Of a stretch of 64,000 nt of DNA, positions 36,581 to 45,797 are shown one piece after another. Each line of letters begins with the position of its first letter. The stretch's first letter is position 1. Made by a program: the position numbers and the translations under genes. The notes under the pieces were generated by a model. It did not search any database. It had not been told where the DNA came from and saw nothing but the letters and a program-made list of their open reading frames with translations. The stretch covers positions 2,356,001-2,420,000 of the forward strand of contig NZ_AP024650.1 of NCBI RefSeq assembly GCF_019977275.1, in the 5' to 3' direction. This DNA comes from Arthrobacter sp. StoSoilB19. GTDB lineage: Bacteria; Actinomycetota; Actinomycetes; Actinomycetales; Micrococcaceae.

Positions 36581-36660
36581 CCCCGGACACCGGCAGAAAC
36601 CAATACTGGAAGGGAAGGCGGACGGCTGGCGTCCGCCTCCACTTCAGCGGAGGTCGTGAC

Positions 36661-36918
36661 GTGTACGGCTGGAACGACGGCATGGGCCTGTGGGGCTATG
36701 TCCTGATGAGCATCAGCATGGTGGTGGTCTGGGGAGCAATCATCACCGGCGTTGTCCTGCTGGCCCGTTCCCTGCGGGCTCCCTCCCCGGGTGCACCCCG
36801 GCCCCCGTCGCCACTAACGGCAGAAGACGTACTGGCCGAGCGTTTCGCGCGCGGCGAGATCGACGTCGCGGAATACCGGAACAGGCTGGCTGTCCTGCGC
36901 GGCCAGCCGGGTACCTGA
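36661..36918 (+). CDS. SHOCT-domain small membrane protein
   Basis: An 85-aa protein with one transmembrane helix (GYVLMSISMVVVWGAIITGV) and a C-terminal SHOCT motif, AEDVLAERFARGEIDVAEYR. SHOCT modules are short oligomerisation or targeting segments. GTG 36661 is preceded by GGAGG. It leads a tight unit with DUF3040 and hemerythrin-domain genes. Confidence 0.82.
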   Translation: MYGWNDGMGLWGYVLMSISMVVVWGAIITGVVLLARSLRAPSPGAPRPPSPLTAEDVLAERFARGEIDVAEYRNRLAVLRGQPGT

Positions 36919-36956
36919 GTTCCGGTTCCCGCAGGCAATGGATAGTGGGTGCAGCT

Positions 36957-37274
36957 GTGCCGCTCTCTGAATTTGAAAAACGCGAACTCGAACTGATCGG
37001 CCATGGCCTGGAGGAGGAAGACCCCGGATTCGCGGCCCTGCTCGGAAGGGATGCCTTCGTACTGTCGCTTCGCACCCGCGTCAGGCGCGGACTCCTGCTT
37101 TTCGCGGCGGGCGTGGGCGTCCTGCTCCTTGGCCTGGTGGTCCGGGCGCCCTACCTGGGCATCGCAGGCTTCGCCGTCATGAACGGCGGAGCGTACTGGG
37201 CCATCAAAGACCTCCGCTGGTCCTTGCGGGCCAACCACCGGCATGTCGCCCAACTGGAAGGCAACAACGAATGA
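36957..37274 (+). CDS. DUF3040 membrane protein
   Basis: A 105-aa actinobacterial DUF3040 protein: PLSEFEKRELELIGHGLEEEDP followed by FAALLG, then two hydrophobic segments (GLLLFAAGVGVLLLGLVV and YLGIAGFAVMNGGAYWAI). The family N-terminus (M/V)PLSExE fixes GTG 36957 as start. Its last bases overlap the start of the hemerythrin gene (ATGA). Function unknown. Confidence 0.85.
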   Translation: MPLSEFEKRELELIGHGLEEEDPGFAALLGRDAFVLSLRTRVRRGLLLFAAGVGVLLLGLVVRAPYLGIAGFAVMNGGAYWAIKDLRWSLRANHRHVAQLEGNNE

Positions 37275-37801
37275 ACACCAACGGCGGTAACGGCACGGAA
37301 GCCGGCTCCGAGGCGCGTGCGCTGCAGGCGGTGGAAGCCCACCATGCCGACATGCTGCGGCAACTGAACGCGCTGGTGGGACTGCTGACGGAGGCCGTGG
37401 AGGCATGGGACCCTGCCGCCGGACAGGAAACGCAGGCTGCGTTGCTGGACTGGTGCGACACGGTGCTGGTGCCGCACGCCCTGGCAGAAGAAGGGCCGCT
37501 GTACAGCGGGCCCCACGGCCTGCCGGAAGCGAAGCTGCTGGTGGACGGCATGCTGGCCGAGCATCAGGTCATCGTGGGCCTGGTTGAAGAGCTCAGGACC
37601 GCCGAAGGCGTTGCTGCCGCCGTGGCCGCCGGGGCCATCCAACGGATTTTCGCCCTGCACCTGGACAAGGAGAACCGCCTCCTGATGCCCTTCATCATCC
37701 AATCCCCCGGCCTGTCACTCGCACAGGCAGTCGAAGGGCTTCACGAACTGGTGGGGGAAGGCGCGGCTCACCATCATGGGGACGGCCAGCACAGCCACTA
37801 G
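37271..37801 (+). CDS. Hemerythrin HHE-domain protein
   Basis: A 176-aa four-helix protein with candidate diiron ligands in AVEAHHADML, LVPHALAEEGPLY, GMLAEHQVIVGL and IFALHLDKENRLLMPF, the order of a hemerythrin-like HHE domain. Such domains bind O2 or NO or support iron/redox sensing, which suits a hypoxia-type regulon. A His-rich tail (HHHGDGQHSH) closes the protein. It overlaps the DUF3040 gene by 4 bp. Confidence 0.85.
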   Translation: MNTNGGNGTEAGSEARALQAVEAHHADMLRQLNALVGLLTEAVEAWDPAAGQETQAALLDWCDTVLVPHALAEEGPLYSGPHGLPEAKLLVDGMLAEHQVIVGLVEELRTAEGVAAAVAAGAIQRIFALHLDKENRLLMPFIIQSPGLSLAQAVEGLHELVGEGAAHHHGDGQHSH

Positions 37802-37858
37802 GGCGGGATGACACGTACGACGGCGGGATGCCGGGTCGGTCAGTCAGGGCGCCTGCAA

Positions 37859-38347
37859 TCAGGCCGCCGGGTCAGGGCTCCCCGTCAGGGCGCTTGCCTG
37901 GCCGGTGTCCCCCGCGCCGTCCGCCTCCGGGGCGTGCACCACCAGCACGGGACAGTGGGCATGGCTCACGCACGTCGAACTGACGGAGCCAAGGACAAAG
38001 CTCCCATGTCCCCGCCTGCCCACGATCAGCAAGGAGGCGTTGCGGCTCGCGTCGATGAGTACCGGCCCTGGCTTACCCCGTACCAGGCGGGCATGCACGA
38101 AGGCCGGCAGCTCCCCGAATGCTTCTTCCAGTGCCTGCTGGAGGACCTGGTGGGCCGCGTACTTGAACCCTTCGATCCCTACGGCGAGGTAAACCCCGTA
38201 GCCGGCCGGGACGTCCCAGCAGGCCCAGGCCTCAACCGTCGCTGACAGGGGCTCCGCCATGGCCCGGGCCACCCGGAGCGCGGCGATGGAGGCGTCTGAT
38301 CCATCCACCCCAACGATGATCCTGGGGTGCGTTTCAGGGGCAGTCAT
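37859..38347 (-). CDS. Universal stress protein with a shortened nucleotide loop
   Basis: A 162-aa single-domain Usp. PRIIVGVDGSDASIAAL opens the fold. The nucleotide-binding loop reads IVGRRGHGSFVLGSVSS, i.e. G-2X-G-6X-GS instead of G-2X-G-9X-GS; compared with the Usp at 31404 (VVGRRGHGGFGGLLLGS) three residues are missing. ATP binding may be lost. ATG 38347 follows GGAG. DevR-like box 3 lies 90 bp upstream. The gene is convergent with the hemerythrin gene and divergent from the response regulator. Confidence 0.9.
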   Translation of the reverse strand: MTAPETHPRIIVGVDGSDASIAALRVARAMAEPLSATVEAWACWDVPAGYGVYLAVGIEGFKYAAHQVLQQALEEAFGELPAFVHARLVRGKPGPVLIDASRNASLLIVGRRGHGSFVLGSVSSTCVSHAHCPVLVVHAPEADGAGDTGQASALTGSPDPAA

Positions 38348-38437
38348 GCCGGCTCCATTCACTGTTGTTGCCGCATTCCCTCCTGCGGGCATCCTGCAAG
38401 CGTCGTCCCCAGAATGGAACAAGTGCGCTTTCAGGGG

Positions 38438-38451
38438 TAGGGCCGAAGGTC
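38438..38451 (-). promoter_or_regulatory. DevR/DosR-like box 3
   Basis: On the minus strand GACCTTCGGCCCTA, identical to box 2, 90 bp before the Usp start at 38347. Confidence 0.65.
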
Positions 38452-38511
38452 ATGACAGGAACAGGGCCCAGACTTCGGGTGCCGCCCTGCGGATCGCCGG
38501 CGGACTTAGGT

Positions 38512-38526
38512 CCCTTCCGGCAGGAC
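38512..38526 (+). promoter_or_regulatory. DevR/DosR-like box 4 (response-regulator promoter)
   Basis: GGACTTAGGTCCCTT, a near-palindrome very close to the DosR box core GGGACTTTAGTCCC, 89 bp before the regulator gene. This would allow autoregulation. Confidence 0.6.
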
Positions 38527-38615
38527 GCCTCCTGGGGAACAATGGGCTCAGGCCCTCCCCGGGGGCCGCCCCCGCACGAATGCGGGATTTGGTCCTGGAG
38601 ATTTGGGAGCGATCA

Positions 38616-39293
38616 GTGCAGATGCATGAAGCTGGGTCTGAGGCGGCAGGATCTCCCGGGCAGGTCCGGGTGTTCATCCTTGATGACCACGAACTTGTCC
38701 GGCAGGGGTTGAAGGACCTGCTGGAGGGCGAAGGGTTCCTTGTGGTGGGCGAAAGCGGCTCGGCTGCCGAGGCCACGCGCCGCATACCCGCACTGCACCC
38801 CGACATCGCCATCCTCGACGGAAGGCTTCCCGACGGCACGGGAATCGAGGTCTGCCGGGACGTGCGTTCCCTGGACCCCCGCCTGCGCTGCCTGATACTC
38901 ACCAGCTACGACGACGAGCAGGCCCTTCGAGGCGCTGTCCTGGCCGGTGCCTCCGGATACATCCTGAAACAGATCAGGAGCGATGACCTCCTGGCCGGAA
39001 TCCGGAAGGCGGCTGCGGGCGAGTCCCTCTTCGATCCGGGAGTTGAGCAGCAGATCATTACCGGACTGTCCACTGCACACACCGATCCCCGCCTGGAGGG
39101 CCTCAGCGCACAGGAGAAGAAGGTCCTGGCCCTGATCGGGCAGGGCCTGACCAACAGGCAAATCGGCGACGAACTGTTCCTGGCCGAGAAAACCGTCAAG
39201 AACTATGTTTCATCGATCCTGGCAAAACTGGGCTTCGAGCGCCGGACGCAGGCCGCTGTCTACGTCACCAAGAGCTCCACGGACACTGCCTGA
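38616..39293 (+). CDS. devR: DevR(DosR)-like NarL/LuxR response regulator
   Basis: A 225-aa two-component regulator. Receiver residues are VFILDDHELVRQG (acidic pocket), DIAILDGRLPDGTG (phospho-acceptor Asp) and GYILKQI (Lys). The LuxR-type HTH contains LTNRQIGDELFLAEKTVKNY followed by VSSILAKLGFERRTQAAV, close to mycobacterial DosR as I recall it, including the KTVKN recognition helix. It is expected to bind the recurring island motif. GTG 38616 is preferred because GGAG is 6 nt upstream; ATG 38622 is an alternative. Confidence 0.85.
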   Translation: MQMHEAGSEAAGSPGQVRVFILDDHELVRQGLKDLLEGEGFLVVGESGSAAEATRRIPALHPDIAILDGRLPDGTGIEVCRDVRSLDPRLRCLILTSYDDEQALRGAVLAGASGYILKQIRSDDLLAGIRKAAAGESLFDPGVEQQIITGLSTAHTDPRLEGLSAQEKKVLALIGQGLTNRQIGDELFLAEKTVKNYVSSILAKLGFERRTQAAVYVTKSSTDTA

Positions 39294-39302
39294 GCCGGCA
39301 GG

Positions 39303-41102
<1,800 letters not shown>

Positions 41103-41177
41103 CTACCGGCACAATTCTAGGAGGCCCAGGCGAAAATTACCTCCGACCGTCCCGGATGGGTGCCTTTGCTGGCGCGG

Positions 41178-41191
41178 GACCTTCTTCCCTA
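41178..41191 (+). promoter_or_regulatory. DevR/DosR-like box, variant
   Basis: GACCTTCTTCCCTA within GGGACCTTCTTCCCTA, 34 bp before the PPOX gene. It matches the GGGAC-CTT-NN-CCCTA frame and may drive PPOX, Usp and CtpE-like ATPase together. Confidence 0.5.
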
Positions 41192-41225
41192 TCCCCGGGA
41201 GGTTTGCCGGTCCTAGGCTACGGCC

Positions 41226-41684
41226 ATGAATACCGCAGCCACAGAACCTGACATCAAGGAACTCGGCGTCCACGATTGCTGGCGATACCTTCGTTCAACT
41301 TCCCTCTGCAGGATCGCCTTCTCCGAGGGGGACGCAGTGGAAAACTATCCGGTGAATTTTGTCCCCACCAACGGCACACTGCTCATTCGTACCGGCCAGG
41401 GAACAAAGCTCGCCTCCCTTGCCGACCGGAAAGTGGTAGCCGTCGAGGCGGACGGAATGAACCAGTACGGCACCATCGCCTGGAGCGTCATCATCAAGGG
41501 GCACGCCAAAGTTGTAACCGATGCGGAGGAAGTCCAGGACGCCATGGAGGCGGGCTTGTCCCCCTGGCAACCCGGCCAAAAAAATGTCCTGATCCGGATC
41601 ACGCCGCAGGATATCAGCGGCCGGAGGTTCGTCATCGCGGCGCCGACCCATTGGTGGCCGGCCCGGGAGCCCAGCGCCGACTGA
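41226..41684 (+). CDS. Pyridoxamine 5'-phosphate oxidase-fold (FMN/F420-type) protein
   Basis: A 152-aa split-barrel protein of the PPOX-like superfamily: LGVHDCWRYLRSTSLCRIAFSE (typical N-terminal block), YPVNFVPTNGTLLIRT, KVVAVEADGMN, AWSVIIKGHAKVV and ISGRRFVIA. Such proteins bind FMN or F420, and relatives occur in the mycobacterial DosR regulon. The stop codon is embedded in a 15-bp tandem repeat. Confidence 0.87.
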   Translation: MNTAATEPDIKELGVHDCWRYLRSTSLCRIAFSEGDAVENYPVNFVPTNGTLLIRTGQGTKLASLADRKVVAVEADGMNQYGTIAWSVIIKGHAKVVTDAEEVQDAMEAGLSPWQPGQKNVLIRITPQDISGRRFVIAAPTHWWPAREPSAD

Positions 41685-41744
41685 CCCAGCGCCCACTAGC
41701 CCAGCGCCGACTGGCCAACGCTGATCAGGCCAACGCGGATCAGG
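41670..41744 (+). repeat. Five 15-bp tandem repeats over the PPOX stop codon
   Basis: Units at 41670, 41685, 41700, 41715 and 41730 have the form CCCAGCGCCGACTGA, CCCAGCGCCCACTAG, CCCAGCGCCGACTGG and two diverged CCAACGC units. In the gene frame they read PSAD-stop, PSAH-stop, PSADW, so the gene ends inside its first repeat unit. Confidence 0.85.
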
Positions 41745-41828
41745 CACGCCGGTCAGGGCAACGTCATCCGGCTCCGCTCCACGCCCGCACCACACCCCTT
41801 CTCCAGCACCCCCTAAGGATGGTCCCCC

Positions 41829-42695
41829 ATGGCAACTGCCAAGCCAATCGCCGTCGGCATCACTAATACTTCGGCCTCCAACGCCGCCCTGTTGTGGGCA
41901 GCTGCCCGGGCCAACAGGCTAAAGTGCCCCCTCGCCGTCGTAAATGTGGTGGACGACCGCTGGATGGCCGCCGAAGTGCTCCCCTACCTTGAAGTCCTGC
42001 GTGAATCGGGGCTGGCGCTGTTGAAGGAGGCCGGTGAAAAAGCCACCGCAGCCGAACCCGGACTGCAGGTAACCCTCCAACTGCTCGAAGGAGGCATCGG
42101 GGCAGCCCTGGGCGACTATTCCAGGAATGCCTCCATGCTCGTCCTGGGCACCAGCGGCCACACGCGCGGCGCCCTGACGGACCGGGCCCTCCAGGCCACC
42201 GCCACCGCGGAGTGCCCGGTGGCCGTCATCGGTGATGCCCAGGAGGCAGGCCGCGGCATCGTGGTGGGCGTGGATGGCTCGCGTGAAGCAACACAGGCAG
42301 TGGCTTTTGCGGCCGCGGAGGCTGACGCACTGGGCGAGGAGCTGACCGTCCTATATGCCTTCACCGGCCCCAACCGCTGGATTGCGGCAGGGCTGCCGCA
42401 GAGCAGTTTCGCCACCCACGTCGTCGAGGAGGAACAGATCGTGCTCGCCGAAACTGAGGCGGGCCTCCGGCAGGACTATCCGGACCTCGTGGTCAACACC
42501 AGGATGGAGACCGTTCTTGAGCCGGCGGACGCCCTGATCCGTGCTGCATCCGGCGCCCGGCTGCTGGTCCTGGGCAGCCGCGGAAAGGGCGGCTTCGAAA
42601 GGTTCGTCCTGGGATCCACGGCACACGCAGTGCTGTCGCAGCCGCCGTGCCCCACCGTGATCACCCGGGTGCACAAGCAGCAGCACGCCGACTGA
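41829..42695 (+). CDS. Universal stress protein, tandem Usp domains
   Basis: A 288-aa double-Usp protein, the same length and plan as the one at 28817. Domain 2 has VLGSRGKGGFERFVLGST; domain 1 has the divergent loop LGTSGHTRGALTDRA. KPIAVGITNTSASNAALLWA and VVNVVDDRWMA match the paralogue. ATG 41829 is preceded by AAGGA. It lies 144 bp after PPOX and 24 bp before the CtpE-like ATPase, so it is cotranscribed with the latter. Confidence 0.93.
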   Translation: MATAKPIAVGITNTSASNAALLWAAARANRLKCPLAVVNVVDDRWMAAEVLPYLEVLRESGLALLKEAGEKATAAEPGLQVTLQLLEGGIGAALGDYSRNASMLVLGTSGHTRGALTDRALQATATAECPVAVIGDAQEAGRGIVVGVDGSREATQAVAFAAAEADALGEELTVLYAFTGPNRWIAAGLPQSSFATHVVEEEQIVLAETEAGLRQDYPDLVVNTRMETVLEPADALIRAASGARLLVLGSRGKGGFERFVLGSTAHAVLSQPPCPTVITRVHKQQHAD

Positions 42696-42719
42696 CCGGG
42701 TCAGCTGCCTGGCCACATC

Positions 42720-45239
42720 ATGACAATCGCCGGGGACAACGGGAGACCGGTCCCGGGACTGGACGTGAGCCATCCCCGGGACGGACTCTCCACCGCAGAA
42801 GTGCGGGAGCGCACTGCCGCCGGCCGTGTCAACAGCGTGCCAACGGCAACCAGCAGGAGCGCCTGGGAGATTGTCCAGGCGAACGTGTTCACCCTGTTCA
42901 ACGGCGTGGTGGGAGGCTGCTTCATCCTCCTGCTGGTCCTTGGCCAGTGGCGTGATGCGCTGTTCGGCTTGTCCGCCATCAGCAATTCGCTGATCGGGAT
43001 CATCCAGGAGTACCGGGCAAAGCGTTCCCTTGACCAGCTTGCCATTCTGCAGGCCGCCCGGAACACGGTGGTCAGGAACGGGGCCAGGGAAGTCGTCTCC
43101 TCGGACGAACTGGTCCCTGACGACCTGGTGGTGCTCAACGCCGGGGACCAGGTAACGGCAGACCTGGAGCTTCTTGGCGGGGCACCGCTTGAGGTGGACG
43201 AATCCCTGCTGACGGGCGAGTCGGAACCCGTTCCCAAAGCCGGCGGTGCCGTGCTGCTGTCCGGCTCGCTGATCCTCGCCGGCAGCGGCCGGGCCAGAGT
43301 GCTCCGCGTGGGACCCGACACCTTCGCTTACCGGCTGGCAGCCGAGGCACGGCGGTTCTCCCTTGTCAGGTCAGAGATCCGCAGGGGCCTGGAGAAAGTC
43401 TTTACCGTCATCACCTGGCTGTTACTGCCCACCGCACTGCTGCTCACGAATGCGCAGATGCAGGACCAGGGCGGATGGGCTGGAGCCATGGGATCGGGGC
43501 GGTGGATACCTGCCGTCGTGGGAGCTGTTGCCGGGATCATGGCCATGATCCCCCTGGGCCTGCTCCTGATGACAAGCGTGGCCTTTGCCGTGGGCGGCCT
43601 CCGGCTCGCTCGCCAGAAGGTCCTGGTCCAGGAACTCGCCGCCGTGGAGGTATTGGCACGGGTGGATGTCCTCTGCCTGGATAAAACCGGCACCCTGTCC
43701 TCCGGCTCCGTGGTGTTTGACGCCGTCCATGAGGCCGGAACAGTTCCTGCGTCCGGGTGGCGGCCGGCGGTGGAATGGTTTGGTGCCAATGCTGAGGCCA
43801 GCAGCACCGCTGCAGCCATCGGCGCGGCCTTTCCCGTGCGGGTTCCGCTGCAGGAGCAGGATTCCGTCCCGTTCTCCTCCGCCCGGAAGTGGAGTTCGGT
43901 GACGTTCGCGCCGGGCTCCGCCGCCTCCGGGACGTGGATCCTGGGAGCGCCGGATACGGTCCTCGGGTCCGCTGACTCTGCTGATGCGCACGCCAGGGCG
44001 GCGGCCCTCGCTTCCACCGGCCTGCGGACCCTGGTTCTGGCGCACCTCCCGGCGCCGCTGCCGCCGGGCCCCCAAGAGGCAGGCCTGCCGTCCGGGCTGG
44101 TGCCGGTCATGCTGCTGACCTTCCGGGAGAGCATCCGCCGGGACGCCGCCTCCACCCTCGACTACTTCCGCCGGCAGGGGGTGACCGTCAAGATCATTTC
44201 CGGTGACGATCCCCGGACCGTGGCAGCGCTTGCGCGCGGGGTGGGTTTTGGAACCGGGGTTGCCTATGACGCACGCACGCTTCCCCGGGATCCGCTGCTG
44301 CTGGAGGAAACGGTGGAGTCGCAAAGCCTCTTTGGAAGTGTGACCCCATCCCAGAAACGGGACCTGATCCAGGCCCTGAAGCGGCGGGGGCACACGGTGG
44401 CAATGACCGGGGACGGGGTGAACGACGTCCTGGCACTTAAGGATGCGGATCTGGGGATCGCCATGGACTCGGCCTCCCCCGCGACCAAGGCCGTGGCCCG
44501 CATGGTCCTCCTGGACGGGCGCTTTGAACGGCTGCCGGCGGTGGTGGACGAGGGGCGCCGGGCCATCAGCAACATTGAGCGCGTCTCCCTGGTCTTCCTG
44601 AGCAAGACTGTCTACGCCACGGTCATCTCCGTGGTGACCGGCGTCCTGTTGCTGGCCTTCCCGTTCCTGCCCCGGCAGCTGTCCGCACTGGACGGACTGA
44701 CCATCGGCCTGCCGGCGTTCTTCCTTGCCCTGCAGCCCGGCGGCCAGCGTTATGCCCCCGGGTTCCTGAGGCGTGCCCTGGCCTTCGCGGTCCCGGCAGG
44801 CATCTGCACGGCCCTGTGTGTCCTGGCGGTCAGCGCGTACGGGCAGTTGTGGGGCGGCCACAGCCTTGAGTCCGCCCAGTCCGCGGCAACGGTGACACTC
44901 GGTCTGGTGGCCGCGTGGATCCTGGTGATGGCATCACGCCCCCTCAACCGGATCAAGGTGTTGATCCTTGCCGGGATGTACGCGGGGCTGGTCCTGTTGT
45001 TCAGCGTTCCCTTAACGCAGGACTTCTTCCGGGTTGAGTGGCCGCCCGCCGGACTGCTGGCCGTCTCGGTTGCAGTTGCCCTGGCAGGGTGCCTGGCCAT
45101 CGAACTGGTTGGCCGCCTGACCCGCCGGCCACCGGCGGGTCACGGCCGAACGGGGCTGGGACCTTTGCCTCTGGAGCCGGATTCATCGAAAGGGGATGGT
45201 GGAAGTGCCGGGCAACGCGATGGTCCGGCTTCCACATGA
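42720..45239 (+). CDS. CtpE-like P-type ATPase
   Basis: An 839-aa P-type ATPase most like the actinobacterial CtpE group, implicated in Ca2+ uptake in mycobacteria. Signatures are LEVDESLLTGESEPVPK, the M4 variant IMAMIPLGLLLMTSVAFAVG, VLCLDKTGTLSSGSV, IKIISGDDPRTV and MTGDGVNDVLALKDADLGIA. ALKDAD and IPLGL, rather than PEGL, are typical of this group. It starts 24 bp after the tandem Usp. Its 3' end carries a DevR-like site for the Hsp20 gene. Confidence 0.9.
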   Translation: MTIAGDNGRPVPGLDVSHPRDGLSTAEVRERTAAGRVNSVPTATSRSAWEIVQANVFTLFNGVVGGCFILLLVLGQWRDALFGLSAISNSLIGIIQEYRAKRSLDQLAILQAARNTVVRNGAREVVSSDELVPDDLVVLNAGDQVTADLELLGGAPLEVDESLLTGESEPVPKAGGAVLLSGSLILAGSGRARVLRVGPDTFAYRLAAEARRFSLVRSEIRRGLEKVFTVITWLLLPTALLLTNAQMQDQGGWAGAMGSGRWIPAVVGAVAGIMAMIPLGLLLMTSVAFAVGGLRLARQKVLVQELAAVEVLARVDVLCLDKTGTLSSGSVVFDAVHEAGTVPASGWRPAVEWFGANAEASSTAAAIGAAFPVRVPLQEQDSVPFSSARKWSSVTFAPGSAASGTWILGAPDTVLGSADSADAHARAAALASTGLRTLVLAHLPAPLPPGPQEAGLPSGLVPVMLLTFRESIRRDAASTLDYFRRQGVTVKIISGDDPRTVAALARGVGFGTGVAYDARTLPRDPLLLEETVESQSLFGSVTPSQKRDLIQALKRRGHTVAMTGDGVNDVLALKDADLGIAMDSASPATKAVARMVLLDGRFERLPAVVDEGRRAISNIERVSLVFLSKTVYATVISVVTGVLLLAFPFLPRQLSALDGLTIGLPAFFLALQPGGQRYAPGFLRRALAFAVPAGICTALCVLAVSAYGQLWGGHSLESAQSAATVTLGLVAAWILVMASRPLNRIKVLILAGMYAGLVLLFSVPLTQDFFRVEWPPAGLLAVSVAVALAGCLAIELVGRLTRRPPAGHGRTGLGPLPLEPDSSKGDGGSAGQRDGPAST
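45160..45173 (+). promoter_or_regulatory. DevR/DosR-like box, variant, before hsp20
   Basis: GACCTTTGCCTCTG within GGGACCTTTGCCTC, inside the end of the ATPase gene and 79 bp before the Hsp20 start. Confidence 0.45.
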
Positions 45240-45252
45240 GCAGGAGGCAAGA

Positions 45253-45675
45253 ATGACTGACCTGATGAAATGGTTTGATAACCGCCGCTCCCCCATCGAT
45301 GTCATCGAACGGCTTTTCGAGGGTGACCTGGGGTCCTCCGCCATCAGGGTCGAAGAGATGGTGGACGGCAACACGCTGGTGGTGCGGGCAGAGCTGCCCG
45401 GAATCGATCCGGAGAAGGACGTGGACGTGACGGTTACGGACGGTGTCCTGACCATCAAGGGAGAACGGCAGGAAAAGAAGGAACACAAGGAGAAGGACAG
45501 CTACCGGTCCGAGTTCCGCTACGGTTCCTTCGTCCGGCGGATCCCCCTCCCCACCGGGGTGAAACAAGACGACGTAACGGCTGCATACAAGGACGGGGTC
45601 CTTGAAGTGCGGGCTCCCATGCCGGAGCAGGTGCAGGCAACCGGGGCGTCCAAGATCCCCATTACCAGGGGCTGA
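45253..45675 (+). CDS. hsp20: Hsp20/alpha-crystallin small heat-shock protein
   Basis: A 140-aa ATP-independent chaperone. The alpha-crystallin domain runs from VEEMVDGNTLVVRAELPGID through GVLTIKGERQEKK to YKDGVLEVRAPMPE, ending in a short IPITRG tail with the I-x-I motif used for oligomerisation. The HspX/alpha-crystallin gene is a hallmark of the mycobacterial DosR regulon. ATG 45253 has GGAGG upstream. Confidence 0.94.
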   Translation: MTDLMKWFDNRRSPIDVIERLFEGDLGSSAIRVEEMVDGNTLVVRAELPGIDPEKDVDVTVTDGVLTIKGERQEKKEHKEKDSYRSEFRYGSFVRRIPLPTGVKQDDVTAAYKDGVLEVRAPMPEQVQATGASKIPITRG

Positions 45676-45697
45676 GCAGAGTCACGGTACGACGACG

Positions 45698-45740
45698 GTG
45701 CCTGGCTTCCGGGGAGACTGTCCCCTGGGGTGCCAGGCAC
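45698..45740. terminator. Hairpin terminator after hsp20
   Basis: GTGCCTGGC (45698-45706) pairs with GCCAGGCAC (45732-45740), with a further GGGGA/TCCCC pairing inside, followed by TTTCCT. It lies between convergent hsp20 and ppsA. Confidence 0.8.
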
Positions 45741-45797
45741 TTTCCTGTGGCCGCCAGGGCAGTACGCGGGGACACGCAGTATGCCTTGGGCAGCGGG

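Noticed and set aside
35530..36660. Upstream part of a long open frame ending in the SHOCT protein
   Set aside because: It overlaps the ATPase end and a membrane-protein gene in antisense; the SHOCT gene has its own GTG with GGAGG at 36661.
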